Source: Pseudocercospora fijiensis CIRAD86
Taxonomy: Eukaryota; Ascomycota; Dothideomycetes; Mycosphaerellales; Mycosphaerellaceae
Reading direction: 5' to 3'
Assembly (NCBI RefSeq): GCF_000340215.1
Contig: NW_006921541.1
Location: forward strand, 1,275,527-1,339,526
Length of the DNA stretch: 64,000 nt
Below, piece by piece: positions 33,073-44,040 of the stretch (the stretch's first letter is position 1; every line of letters starts with the position of its first letter). The notes under the pieces are model-generated. The model made no database searches. It was not told the origin of the DNA and worked only from the letters and a program-made list of their open reading frames with translations. A program made the position numbers and the translations under genes.

Positions 33073-33664
33073 AATGCCTCTAGTCGCTAGCAATTCTAGC
33101 CTTAGGCATTCGACTAGCAGTCGGCAGCTATTGCGTTAAAAGTGCGATAATGTATAGCCGTTATTGTTGCCTTACTATTGTAGCTGAATAGCGCAATCCT
33201 ATTAGTAGAGGCAAACCTCACCTGCGATACGCTAATATAGACCTATGCTTCCTAGTTTAACTTCTTCTTCTTCTTCTTCTTCTATATACACTAACATACT
33301 AACACCCCTAGCAACATACTAGCTATCGGCGTATACAACAGTGTCGATACCTCTTTGTCGTATATAGGTAGCTCTATAGCGATTAACACTATCTCCTAAC
33401 TAGTCCTACGGCTTACTACCGATAGAACCGCTTAAGTTAGTTAAGGTTCCTCGATCGGTAGAGTTTGTTCAGTCCTTCTTTTCTTTTAAGGTCTCCGATA
33501 GGCTTTGCCGACGTAAGACGTTGCGAAGGCGACTCTCCTAGCGAGTAGGTTGTTTTCTATAGCTTTAGCGGGCGTCGACTATGTATTTAACCGAAAGAGC
33601 ATAGTTTTTATTAGAACATCGCAGTCTTAGTGCAAACTGCAGAGGTCTTAGATAGATTAGCGGA

Positions 33665-33864
33665 GGTAAAAACTCTTTAGTAAGGTATACCTATAATACG
33701 GCTAACGGTCTAACTCGGTAAAAACTCTTTAGTAAGGTATACCTTAAGTAGCGGCTCGATAGCGACTCTCCTACTAAGTAGGTTAATAGACTAAGTAGGT
33801 TAATAGGTTCGTAGTATTGCTATAGGTCTAACTCGGTAAAAACTCTTTAGTAAGGTACACCTTA
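33665..33864 (+). repeat. three dispersed copies of a ~30 bp direct repeat
   Basis: The word GGTAAAAACTCTTTAGTAAG occurs three times at about 33665, 33717 and 33835, each followed by GTAYACCT. Related spacer pieces (AAGTAGCGGCT) recur between copies. Confidence 0.75.
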
Positions 33865-34677
33865 AGTAGCGGCTATAGGCTTCCTACGTTCGGATTCTTT
33901 ATAGGATAATATACGCGCATCTAGTTAAGTCGGCGTAACGCCTTCGTTAGGACTATTAGTTATAATAACCTTAGTCGTTACGTAAGGGCCTCTAGTATAC
34001 TTATTAAGCCCGAAGGCACTTAGTCTTAGTCTTAGTCTTAGTCTTTACTGCTATACGACTGCAGCCCTTTACGTATTAAGACTACTATTCGACTATAGTG
34101 CGCACCGATCCGAAAGTGCATTAAGACTGTTATCCGACTATAGTACGCCTCCTCTTCTAGTAAGCGCATTAATATTGCTATACGACTGCAACGCGCTCGA
34201 CAACCTTTTTTTTTACGGTGTCTCTAATACTAAGGGCGCGGTTATACTCTATTGTTGTCTAGGTACTAATAAGTATCGCTTTAGCGAATAAGCTATTATT
34301 GTTTCGCTTAATAAGTCCCTTCCTATATACCTCGTACTGTAGTTAGTAATAGAATGCGTTGATTATTGCGCATTGCGCGTAGTATATAGGCTATATGTAA
34401 TTCTAGTATACTTCGGAGTGTGTGCTTCTATAGCCGCTTAGTGCCGCTAGTTAATTAGATCCCCGGACGCTACTGCTCGTTCTTCTCTACCTCGCATAGT
34501 AACTAGTTATCGGAATAATCGTTCTAGGAGAGTCTAAGCAATAGAGGGCGTTAACGTAAGAGGGCTATCGTAGCTTCTCGAAGAGTGCTTACGCTCGATA
34601 TATATTATCGCCCTACGTATCTATCCTTGCCGTATATATTGTAGTGCTAATAGCTGCGGTGCAATAAGTATAGTACT

Positions 34678-34760
34678 AGTGTCGCTAGTGTCGCTAGTGT
34701 CGCTAGTGTCGCTAGTATCGCTAGTGTCGCTAGTATTAGTAGTGTTAGTAGTGTTAGTAA
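34678..34760 (+). repeat. 9 bp tandem repeat GCTAGTGTC
   Basis: About nine copies of GTGTCGCTA, changing into GTGTTAGTA at the right end. Confidence 0.85.
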
Positions 34761-35294
34761 CTTCTCGGGTTTCGGAGGCGGTTCTTAGTACCTAAGGCGG
34801 CCGTCGTTATCGTATTAGACACTTTTATTAGCGCTATTTGCTAGAAACGCGCTGAATCGACGTATCTCGCTGTATTAGTAATACTGTTATAAAAGTCGTA
34901 AAAGTCGGTATTGTAAATACGCGGAAGGAAGCAGCTATAACGTTTAATCCTACTAATTAAGCGCTCTGCTATACTAAATCCGGGGTCTTAGCGGGACTCG
35001 GTATCCTTGTCGCTTCCTCGAATTCACGCTTCTCGCCTAGCTCTTATATACTATCGATATATACGACTATCGATATATACGACTATCGATACCTATAACT
35101 ATCTATAAACCCTCGTCGCAAAGAATACGATAGAAAAGCCTACTTAGCGAGCTTATAAGGACACGATAGAAAAGCCTACTTAGCGAGCTTACGAGGACAT
35201 AATAGAAGAGCCTACTTAGCGAGCTTATAAGGATATAATAGAAGGGTAGTAAGGAAGGACCTTATTAAATGCTAATTCTAGCGCCAATTCTAGC

Positions 35295-36067
35295 GCTAGC
35301 TCTCGTAGAAGTAGCTTAACTAGGCATCCTATATTATATACCGGCTCTCGTAGAAGCAGCTAAACTAGGCTAGCTCTCGTAGAAGCAGCTAAACTAGGCA
35401 TCCTATATTATATACCGGCTCTCGTAGAAGCAACTTAACTAGGCATCCTACATTATACGCTAGCTCTTATAGAAGCAACGCGATCGAGCGTAGTGTTACG
35501 GCTTACTTTTCCGGGGATAGGACAAGGACTTAGCGAGCTTACAAGGACATCTCTAGTGCCAATTCTAGCGCTAGCTCTCGCAGAAGCAGCTAAACTAGGC
35601 ACTACTACACGCTAGCTCTTACAGAAGCAGCTAAACTAGGCACTACTATACGCTAGCTCTCGTAGAAGCAGCTAAACTAGGCACTACTATACGCTAGCTC
35701 TCGCAGAAGCAGCTAAACTAGGTATTACACATTATACGCCAGCTCTTATAGAAGCAACTCAACTAGGCATTATACGCTAGCTCTCGTAGAAGCAGCTAAA
35801 GCAGCTCAACTAGGCTAGCTCTCGCAGAAGCAGCTCTCGTAGAAGCAGCTCTCGTAGAAGCAGCTCTCGTAGAAGCAGCTCTCGTAGAAGCAGCTCTCGT
35901 AGAAGCAACTCTCGTAGAAGCAGCTCTCGTAGAAGCAGCTCTCGTAGAAGCAGCTCTCGTAGAAGCAGCTCTCGTAGAAGTAGCTAAACTAGGCTAGCTC
36001 TCGTAGAAGTAGCTTAACTAGGCTAGCTCTCGTAGAAGCAGCTTAACTAGGCTAGCTCTCGTAGAAC
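35295..36067 (+). repeat. compound minisatellite on a 15 bp core
   Basis: The core GCTCTCGTAGAAGCA occurs more than twenty times. From 35295 to about 35815 copies are separated by AGCTAAACTAGGC plus variable spacers such as ACTACTATACGCTA. At about 35815-35985 the core is in pure tandem, roughly a dozen copies, then spaced again to 36067. There is no unique-spacer pattern of the CRISPR kind. Confidence 0.9.
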
Positions 36068-36205
36068 TAAACAGGCCTAACGAACCGATAGATAATAACG
36101 AGTCGGACGAGGAGATTATAGTCGGCGACGAGGACTTAGCGAGCTTATAAGGACATAATAGAAGGGTAGCTATAACGGATCTTGTTAATACCAACTCGAC
36201 TACTA

Positions 36206-36372
36206 TTCTACTGCCAATTCTAGCGCCATTTCTAGCGCCATTTCTAGCGCCATTTCTAGCGCTAATTCTAGCGCTATTCTAGTGCTATTCTAGTGCTATC
36301 TCTAGTGCTAATTCTAGCGCTATTCTAGTGCCATTCCAGTACTATTCTAGTGCTATTCTAGTGCCAATTCCA
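36206..36372 (+). repeat. short-period repeat CTAGCGCCATT
   Basis: About a dozen diverging copies of TTCTAGCGCCA / TTCTAGTGCTA with periods of 11 to 13 bases. Confidence 0.8.
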
Positions 36373-36389
36373 GCTTAGGCATCTATCTC

Positions 36390-39300
36390 TTCTTACGACG
36401 AGTTAGGCTCTCCTCGAGCAGGTTCTCCGGTAGGATATCTACGCTAATAAGAGCAAGGTTCTCTCGTGCCTTTAGAGTAAGCGATAGTATACGACGCGGG
36501 CGATTACTACTTATAGCCTTACGAAGAGCAGACTTAGCGACCGATATTAGAGTGCTATAATTACTATCCTCGTCCTCTCGTTAGCGCCGGCGGCGTAGTG
36601 TCCGCTATATTAGTGTACGAGCAGATAAGGCCGCAGCACTATTATCCTAGATTAGATCTCCTATACGCTTGCCTTTCGCCTTTAATTGCGATTAAGACTA
36701 CTTCCTTTTTACCTTCCGATTACCTACGATAGCTTTCTTTACTAGCGATATATTAGTATCGCGAGACTTATCCGAATCCTACTATAACTAGCGAAGACGA
36801 TCCTAGGCTATAGGCGGAGGCGGATACGGAGGCTAGTCGTCGCTATTGTCGCTATTTACTGCCTCTGCGGCCGTCTTTCGCTCGGCCTACTTACGCTTCC
36901 GCTCCTTATAGTACTTCTACTAGTCCTTAAATGCCTTAGGAAAGTCGTAGTTAATATATCTAAGGACTTTACCGAGGCGTAGCTTATCGTAAAGATTGTT
37001 ACCGCTAGCCTAGTACTAGTTGTCGAACTTTGGCGCACTCTTAAGCATTTCCTCTCTATTTATACTAGTAGACTGCTCTTTACTATCGCCGAGTGCTAGA
37101 TGCCGTATAACATTATAGAGGTCCTAGATATATCAGTCCTCGATAAGGGTATTCGATAGAAGAGTAAAGAAGTACGTATTAAACCGGCCGCTAGCTTTAT
37201 TAGCCTTCCGGTCGAAGAACTTCTATAGGTATAGTAGTAAGAAGTACTACTTAGAGCCCTTATGCGGTGCTACTAGGGCTTTCGGTAGGCGTAGTACCTG
37301 TTTATCCTACTAGAATACCGAATCTAGATCGCGATTGCAGACAATGTTATAGCAGTCCTTCGAATCTAGGCTCTCCTTAGGATCCTATAATCGGAGCTCT
37401 TCCTAGTATCGCTTATTAAGGATAGCACGTAGGCATCGAGGCGTCGCTATATACTAGCTATTAAATAGTAAGCGGAAGATGTCGGGGATCTTATTACGCT
37501 TCTCTATATTATTCTTAGACTAATTCTTGCGCCTAGGCGCAGAGGCATTAGCATTAGCATTACCTGTTTCCTAGGTTTCTAGTGCAGCTATACCTGTGCC
37601 TATACCTGTGCCTATGCCTGTACCTGTGCCTATACCTATGCCTATACCTCTCGGAACGATAATAGTATCCTCGTTATCCTTATCCTAATCTAGGTCCCTA
37701 TTAATATCTTCGCTAGGAATCTCGGTGTTACGCAAACCGCTTAGTCGGATCGGCTAGTATATAATAGTACCTTGTACGAGGTGCTTATATTAGTCCGCAT
37801 TAGCCGGTCTGCTATCTCGATTAATAACAGAGGCATAGTTAATACTATCCGGAACACGCTTAGCTCTATCGTCGATATACTAAGGGAAGAAGAAGATAGC
37901 ATACGACCGCTGTCCTACGCTAAGCTTACGACTAGCACGACTAGCTTGCTATATAGCATCGTTAATGTCCTTAGTAATAGGCAGTTGCTATATAATAACG
38001 AATTTAACATCGCTAATATTAGTGCCTATAGCGATCGCTAGGGTACTAACTATAATGCGAGTTAATAAACGAGCGCTAGGCTTCTTAAACTCGTTATATC
38101 GGAGATCCTTATCGTAATTAGCGATATAAGTAGTATAGAAAGCGACGACTTTATATACATTATAGCTAGTATTGTTCTAGGTATACTTCTTAGTTAGATC
38201 TCCTTAGCCCTCTATTAGCTAGACAAGCTACTAACGCAGTATATAGGTTAGCTTATCGACCTTGCCCCGACTATTAATAAAGACGATCGCCTTGTCGATA
38301 TTCGCGGGTATAGCCTATACGCCCTAGTCGCCTTATCTAACCGCCTTCTTTAGTAGCGGATATAACAAATCGAAGTCGCTACTATACTTCTACGGAATGG
38401 TCTTAAAGATATATATAGTATCGATCCGATCGATGCTCGTACGGATAACCTTAGTCTTAAATGCCTCGCGGCTATCGTTACGGAAGCCTCTATACTTTAA
38501 GACAAATTCTAGTGTCTCCTAGGATATTGTCGTAGAGGTACCTAGCTATAGGGTATTATTGCGGAACAGGCTACGAAGGGTATAGATCTAGGCAAATTCC
38601 TTACGAAAGTCCTTCTACTTATACACTAAGTGCAGCTTATCGATAGTAACGAGGCTAATACGATCGCTAATCTTCTTAAATACCTCTCGCAGTTCCGGAG
38701 TAGACGCCTATTCTAGACTACAAAAGATATAGTAATACCTACTAGCAACGATATTATCGTATATCTTTAGATCCTTACGCTTAGTCTTAGCGGAGATTAT
38801 ATAGCAACGTACTAACTCGACATTGCCGGCTCTAGTAACTATAGACTTCTAAGCAAGCGTACGTATCGTTTAGTCGATATTAGCCTTCTACTCTTTACTA
38901 AGGCGGTTTAGAGGGATAATCTAGATGTTAATGCGACTAGTTAGCATAGTATATGCCTAGTAGACTAAGCTCTTGCCGCTACCGGTCTTCTCGATTATTA
39001 CTATATCGGTGCCCGCGAAAACTAGGTTGTATAGTACCTCGCGCTAAAGGTCCGAAGGCATATAGCCCTTGTCTAAATAGAATGCATTTAGTACCTACTA
39101 TAGGCTATTCTTGATAATGTCCCGCTAGAAGGGGATAGCCTCTCGCTTAAGACCGGCATCCTATATTAATATCTAGATTTCCTCTAGATTGAATAGCTTA
39201 TCGAGTATATAATTAGTTGCAGCCTAAAAGAAGGTAGTCTTCTATTATAGATCTTAAGGAAGCTCTAGCTTCTTAGTAGACTAGTTTAGCCGCTAGCGGG

Positions 39301-39990
39301 TATAAGCCTTACGAGATAGAAGGATTAGTATAGCTTGTAGCTAAGTGTTCTACGTGCCTTACTATTGCTGTTACTGCTAGCGGCGCTAGTCGTATGTCTT
39401 TGCTAGACGGCCTACTAGATTCGCACTCGACTAGCCCTAACTCTAGCCCTGGTTTTTCTGCTGCTAGCGCCGTTGCCTACGTTAGTTCTTAGTAAGGTTA
39501 GGGTTCCTAGCTAACTAGAGAAAGCTACTACTAGCGTAATAGATCGGATCCGGAGGCGCTATACGTAGAGGCGGAAGATTAGTCTTAGTATAAGAATAGC
39601 TACATTCTATCTCTTTAGCTTGTCCGTAGTCCTTATATTTAATACTAACTTCCTCCTACTTTAAGTCTATTAATAGACCTATATCCCGCGGCGGACCTTA
39701 ACGAGCGGCGGCACGTATTAACTAGTAACGGTAGATACGAAATCCGCGAACTATACGCTAAAGAGTTTGGCCTTTACCTTAGCGGGCAAGCTAGCGCTAG
39801 CGGCGCTGCTCCTCGAGGCGTATAGAACCTTCGAAGCCGTCCGTAATAATATAGTCCTTCTCTAGATCTTAACGTAGAACAGGATTGCTATCGCCGGTAG
39901 CGAGGCAGGCCTACTAAGGAACCTCGATAGCTTCTTCGGTATCGTCTATAATATATAGCGATAGCGACAGCGGCGGCGGAATGCGAAATA
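36390..39990 (-). pseudogene. RIP-destroyed RecQ-like superfamily II helicase
   Basis: The minus strand, with TAG/TAA read as Gln/Trp, gives a helicase. The Walker A motif IIEKTGSGKSLVY lies near 38998-38960. Motif II is degenerate in SLVTIDKLHLVYK near 38640, where a DEAH-like box is expected. The following DFRKEFA.IYTLRSLFRNNT and LGTSTTIS (motif III) are close to fungal RecQ-type helicases. Later come IVSTLAIAIGTNISDVKFVI and QASRASR (motif VI). The C-terminal part, near 37030-36900, reads KFDN.Y.ASGNNLYDKLRLG. Family knowledge: such helicases unwind DNA and occur in some fungal transposons and subtelomeric repeats. Many TAG/TAA stops make it non-functional. Confidence 0.62.
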
Positions 39991-40094
39991 CGGACTCGAG
40001 TCTTAAATGCGATAAGCGATTAGAGCTAGAAGTCGTGCTATAGAAGTCGTGCTTCGGGCATAGAAGTTGTTAGAACTAGTAGCGAAGCGCCGCG

Positions 40095-40152
40095 TTTAGT
40101 AAAGCGCATAGACCTTAGTAAAGCGCATAGACCTTAGTAAAGCGCATAGACC
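40095..40152 (+). repeat. 19 bp tandem repeat, three copies
   Basis: Unit TTAGTAAAGCGCATAGACC, three adjacent copies, close to the right end of the 12.6 kb element. Confidence 0.85.
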
Positions 40153-40519
40153 TTGAATAGCCGCGTTTTAGCCTAGTTTACCCGATCGGCATTAGCACGT
40201 AACAACGCGACACTATTACGTATAGCAAACACTTAGAGGTTAGAGAGCGGGTAATTCTAAGGGTCCGCGCATATTTCCGCCTATAGCGAACGATAGTAGT
40301 AGTGTCGTTATAGAGGTAATCCGGACGCCATTCGTATAGCGTTTGTCTTAAAGTAGTGTTTTGTAATTTTTATTCCTATATATTTAGAAATATACAGATT
40401 ATTGTATAGACATTAATTTTCGTCTACTTAATACCTATAATCAATTCTAACATAACTTTTACTCAAAATGTATAGTTATTGTACTATTCTACCTGTTTTG
40501 TAGGTATATAAGGTTAATA

Positions 40520-40545
40520 CTATAGCTTTGCGACATTTGTCCTTA
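40520..40545 (-). repeat. right 26 bp terminal inverted repeat
   Basis: Reverse complement starts TAAGGACAAATGTCGCAAAG and pairs with 27927-27952 with one transition. Confidence 0.8.
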
Positions 40546-40729
40546 GGCTCTTCTACGAAGACTTCTTCTATATACTAGACTATATACAGAAGAGCCGAGA
40601 ACCGATCGACGCTAATTATACGTAGGTTAGGTAAAGGAAGGTAGAAGGTAGAAGGTAGAAGGTAGAAGGTAGAAGGTAGAAGATAGAAGGTAGAAGGTAG
40701 AAGGTAGGATGAAGTCTATAAGAAGAGCC
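40546..40729. repeat. right hairpin (184 bp) outside the 12.6 kb element
   Basis: Arms GGCTCTTCTACGAAGACTTC (40546-40565) and GAAGTCTATAAGAAGAGCC (40711-40729) are inverted copies with few mismatches. A second small inverted pair, GGCTCTTCT/AGAAGAGCC, lies at 40546-40596. The loop contains the AAGGTAG tandem array at about 40638-40708. The layout mirrors the left hairpin: arm, CTTCTACC-type simple repeat, arm, then the 26 bp repeat. Confidence 0.6.
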
Positions 40730-41399
40730 TAAGAAGGAGGTAGGGTATAGTGTTATATAGCAGGTTTCACCCTCGTAGCGCGGTATGTCGATCGCGATAA
40801 CTAGGGTAAAGCCGGGAGTAGGGGCGGGAGCGGAACGAAGCTACGGAGCCGATAGTTATTAGTGCACGCTCGCTAGGGATAGAGTGCACAGATCTGTATA
40901 TAGTGTATACACTCTATAATACACTATGTACGCAGGGGTAGGAAATTTAGCTAGTATATACCCGTAAAAGGCCCTATTATTAATGGTTATCGGTACTAAT
41001 AGGTGTTAGAGCCGCTACTAGCTGCTAGGCTAAGTAGATAGCTTTAGCCGCTATTACCGCCTATTAGTCGACTAGACATATACGCCCTTAGAAGTATTAC
41101 ATTCTCATCGCTAGAATTCGTGTCTTGTCGCGTTAGGTCCGCGTTTATATATATAATCGCGTATAGAATACGATAGATTGTAATTAAAGGGAACACTATA
41201 TATATAGCTAGAATACTATAGCTAGTATAAAAAATTTTTTAAGAAAGGACTACGTTTCTAGCAGTATCTCGAGCGGAATTTAAGCGGTATAGAGGCCTTA
41301 TTTGTAGGGGATATAATAGACCATTTTGTAGTAGAATTTAGCTCTTTGTCCCTATTAATCGACATTACCTTGCCTATTAGATTCTATCTCTTTTACTAA
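40730..41399. other. spacer between 12.6 kb element and hAT relic
   Basis: RIP-mutated DNA. Short inverted words around 40870-40925 (GAGTGCAC, AGTGTATACACT) could be part of the hAT end, but no matching partner was found on the other side. Confidence 0.35.
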
Positions 41400-43720
41400 G
41401 CTAAATACTACTACTACTATGTCCGACAACTTGTCTTCTAGTTAACAACGCCTCTTGCTAGGTGCCTCTACACTAAATAAGCGGAAACGGATAGAGGATC
41501 TATGCTAGCTATTAGTAACTCGTACCTAGCTTAATAGCAAGAACTACCTAAGGGTTAAGTGTAACTTTTGCGGTAATATATAGGTTTCGAGTGCTAAAGG
41601 GCGGGTAGTTAATTATCTATCTATATGCCGTGTTCTCCCTAAGGAATACTAGGAGGAGTATTAGCCTAAGAAGGTGCCTATCGACGAGGATATTAGCCTA
41701 GCTAAGAGTAGCGAATATAAAGTGCCTCGAAGCGCTCGAGTTGTTAAGGCAAAGCAAACTATTCTTATCGGCGGCAATAGCTATATCGACTATATGTCTC
41801 CGGCTAAGTACGATACTACTTGTAAGAAGCTAACTAAGTAGGTATTAGCCTCTAGCAAGGAGTTATCTATTACTAATAACCCCTAATTTAAGGAATAGCT
41901 AAAGGTTCTTCGTCCTACTTTTATACTACCTTCTCGCTAGCAAATTCGATATAAGTATCTCCCTCGAATTTATAAGCGGCTATAGGCGGAGATAAATGCA
42001 GAGATATCGAAGAGCTCTCGTATTATATATACGAGTAATAGTTAGAAGGATACCGCTAGAAGGTCGAATACTAATTATCTTACTATTACGCCTCGGGCAG
42101 CGTTTTTCGTCGGTTATAAGCTAACTAGTACTAATCGTAGTATAGCAGAAAATTACGCTAAAGGCCTGAAGCGATTAATAGCGCTATAGAAGGATAAGGT
42201 CATTACGTTAGTTGCTAATAATGCGAATGTTATAGCGAAGGCCTCGAGGTTAGTAAGTTTAAAGATTAGAAGTAGACGAGCGGCGGCACTTTCCGTATAC
42301 GGGCCGTCTTATCGTTGCTTATCGAGTAGCTAACTGTTAGATTAGGTTCAAGCCGAGATACCCCGCCTCGTTACCTTAGGTTGCTATTCCTATACTACTA
42401 AATTGCTTATAAACGATATTTATAATTACACTACTATAGACTCGTTCTATACTAAGATTCTAGCGGTCTCAAACTACTTTAAGAATACCTATCTTCCATT
42501 TGAACTACTCCTATAACTTAGCAATAGCAAAGTGCGGCGGTTTCAAAGCCCTAGAAACACTCGCTAGCAAGGTTAGCTATACTATACTCGGGCAGTCTTC
42601 GAGAACCGCTTCTAGATACAAGAACTTCGTATATAAGAACACCTCCTATTATTAGGCTTAAGCAGTAAGTAGCGCACTGCTTAGGAGCATATTTGCTACC
42701 TTACTAAGAATAATAGCTTCTAGAAGCGCTTAGACGAGTATATATTCTATAGCTACTAAAGTAGTAAAGCGGGCTATTGCTAATAACTCGTAGATACATT
42801 AAACTAATAGAGCCCTTCCTTAAGGTTACTATTGCCCTCGAAACCGACAAACTATTACTCTCGTACGTATACTCGAATTATAGATAGCTTTAGAACCAGT
42901 CCTTTATTAACGACTTCATTCTAATAAATACTATTACCGAAATGATTAGTATTCGATACGACGAGCTATATCATTCCCTAATGCTTATAGCGTATCTCGC
43001 TAATGCTCGAGAGCGACAAGATCCGGATAAACAGGCTATTCTAGTTAGCAACGACGAGGTCTATAGACTTACTAGATACCTTACTAAATAGTGCACTCTA
43101 TAAGGCCGTAACAGCCGCCGACCTAGCTTTAAACACGTACTAGAGTCTACCGCCGAGGTTGAAGACAGAGCGGCCTTATTGCTTGCTAATCTCTATACTC
43201 TGCGCAACCGTAGCGGCTTATTTAGTAACAATATCGTCTAGTAGGCGGCAAAGAATATAAGCTCGTTATAATAGTAGTATAACCTTATTAAAAGCGAGTA
43301 TCCTGAACTCGCCGAGTTATGTATGCTAGCTCTATTAATCTGTCTAACAACCGGTGCTACTAAGCGCAACTAGTTAGCTTATAGCTTTATCTATAACCTT
43401 CGCCGTAACCGCCTGTCTTACGAGTATATAGAGATACTAGTCTATTGCTATTGGAACCTACGGATTAAGTATAGACTTAATGCCGGCGGTAACGACAACG
43501 ACGACTTCTACGACATACTATAAGACCTACTACGAGAGGCATTCACTTCTATAACAGCTATTACTGCATAGGAGGCATAGGAGGCTAATAATGCTACTAG
43601 GTTTAATACTGCCTTATAGGAGCTACTATATACTCTAGGTCTAGATAATAATATATAGACTTAGTAGGTAGAAGCATTAGCTATTCGAGAATTGACGAGA
43701 GGCTCTTAGGTCGAAGGAAT
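41400..43720 (+). pseudogene. RIP-destroyed hAT-superfamily transposase (DUF659-like)
   Basis: The plus strand with TAG/TAA as Gln/Trp begins MSDNLSSS at about 41420 and has a BED-type zinc finger start, KCNFCGNI.VSSAKGRVVNY, near 41570. A central block reads DKVITLVANNANVIAKASRL near 42200 and LVTLGCYSYTTKLLINDIYN near 42370. Then come FELLL.LSNSKVRRFQSP and TKNNSF.KRLDEYIFYS near 42710. This order is that of fungal hAT transposases with a DUF659 region. The hAT C-terminal dimerisation part is only vaguely visible. Family role: cut-and-paste transposition with 8 bp target duplications; I could not find the duplications or TIRs. Confidence 0.6.
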
Positions 43721-44000
43721 CGCGGACATTTAGCTAATCGTACTATATAGCAGTCTGCAGCCTTAGTAACCCTAACCTTCCTCTTTAGTATATACTTAGT
43801 TACGCTTTGCCTAATAAGTTATAAGGCTATCTGTGTATACGGGTATACTTAGGTATATTACACTATATACAAAGGCTGCATTTCCGGAAGTGTGTATTCT
43901 AATATCCCTAACGCTCGCAGAGACGCGTACTATACGGTGTGATTTAGGTTTACGGTTTACCGTATTTTAACTTTTAAGGATCGGCTAATTAGGCTCTAAT

Positions 44001-44035
44001 AAACACCTTATCCTTATAGTGTATATAAGGTGTTT
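44001..44035. repeat. perfect 11 bp hairpin next to MULE insertion
   Basis: AAACACCTTAT (44001-44011) and ATAAGGTGTTT (44025-44035) are exact inverted copies around a 13-base loop. The right arm overlaps the target duplication of the Mutator-like element. Confidence 0.7.
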
Positions 44036-44040
44036 ATATA

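Larger units (their letters stand above)
32521..36389. other. repeat-rich centre of the 12.6 kb element
   Basis: About 3.9 kb between two convergent ghost frames, with at least five different tandem repeat families and no recognisable frame. It is RIP-mutated, but the repeat copies remain similar to each other. Confidence 0.6.
27927..40545. mobile_element. 12.6 kb RIP-mutated element with DUF6589 and RecQ-like frames
   Basis: Both ends carry the same 26 bp inverted repeat, left 27927-27952 and right 40520-40545. It starts TAAGGACAAATATCGCAAAG on the left and TAAGGACAAATGTCGCAAAG on the right, with a single transition between them. Inside are a plus-strand DUF6589-type ghost frame (about 28960-32520), a repeat-rich middle (32520-36390) and a convergent minus-strand helicase ghost frame (about 36390-39990). 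A hairpin lies just outside each end. The pairing of a large transposase-like protein with a superfamily II helicase recalls helicase-carrying DNA transposons such as Academ-type elements, but this assignment is inference. No target duplication was found. Confidence 0.65.

Noticed and set aside
35295..36067. CRISPR-like array
   Set aside because: The repeats are adjacent or separated by related spacers, inside a RIP-mutated eukaryotic transposon. This is a minisatellite.
27927..40545. Starship-type giant element
   Set aside because: No tyrosine-recombinase (captain) frame was seen at the ends, and inverted repeats are present at both borders.
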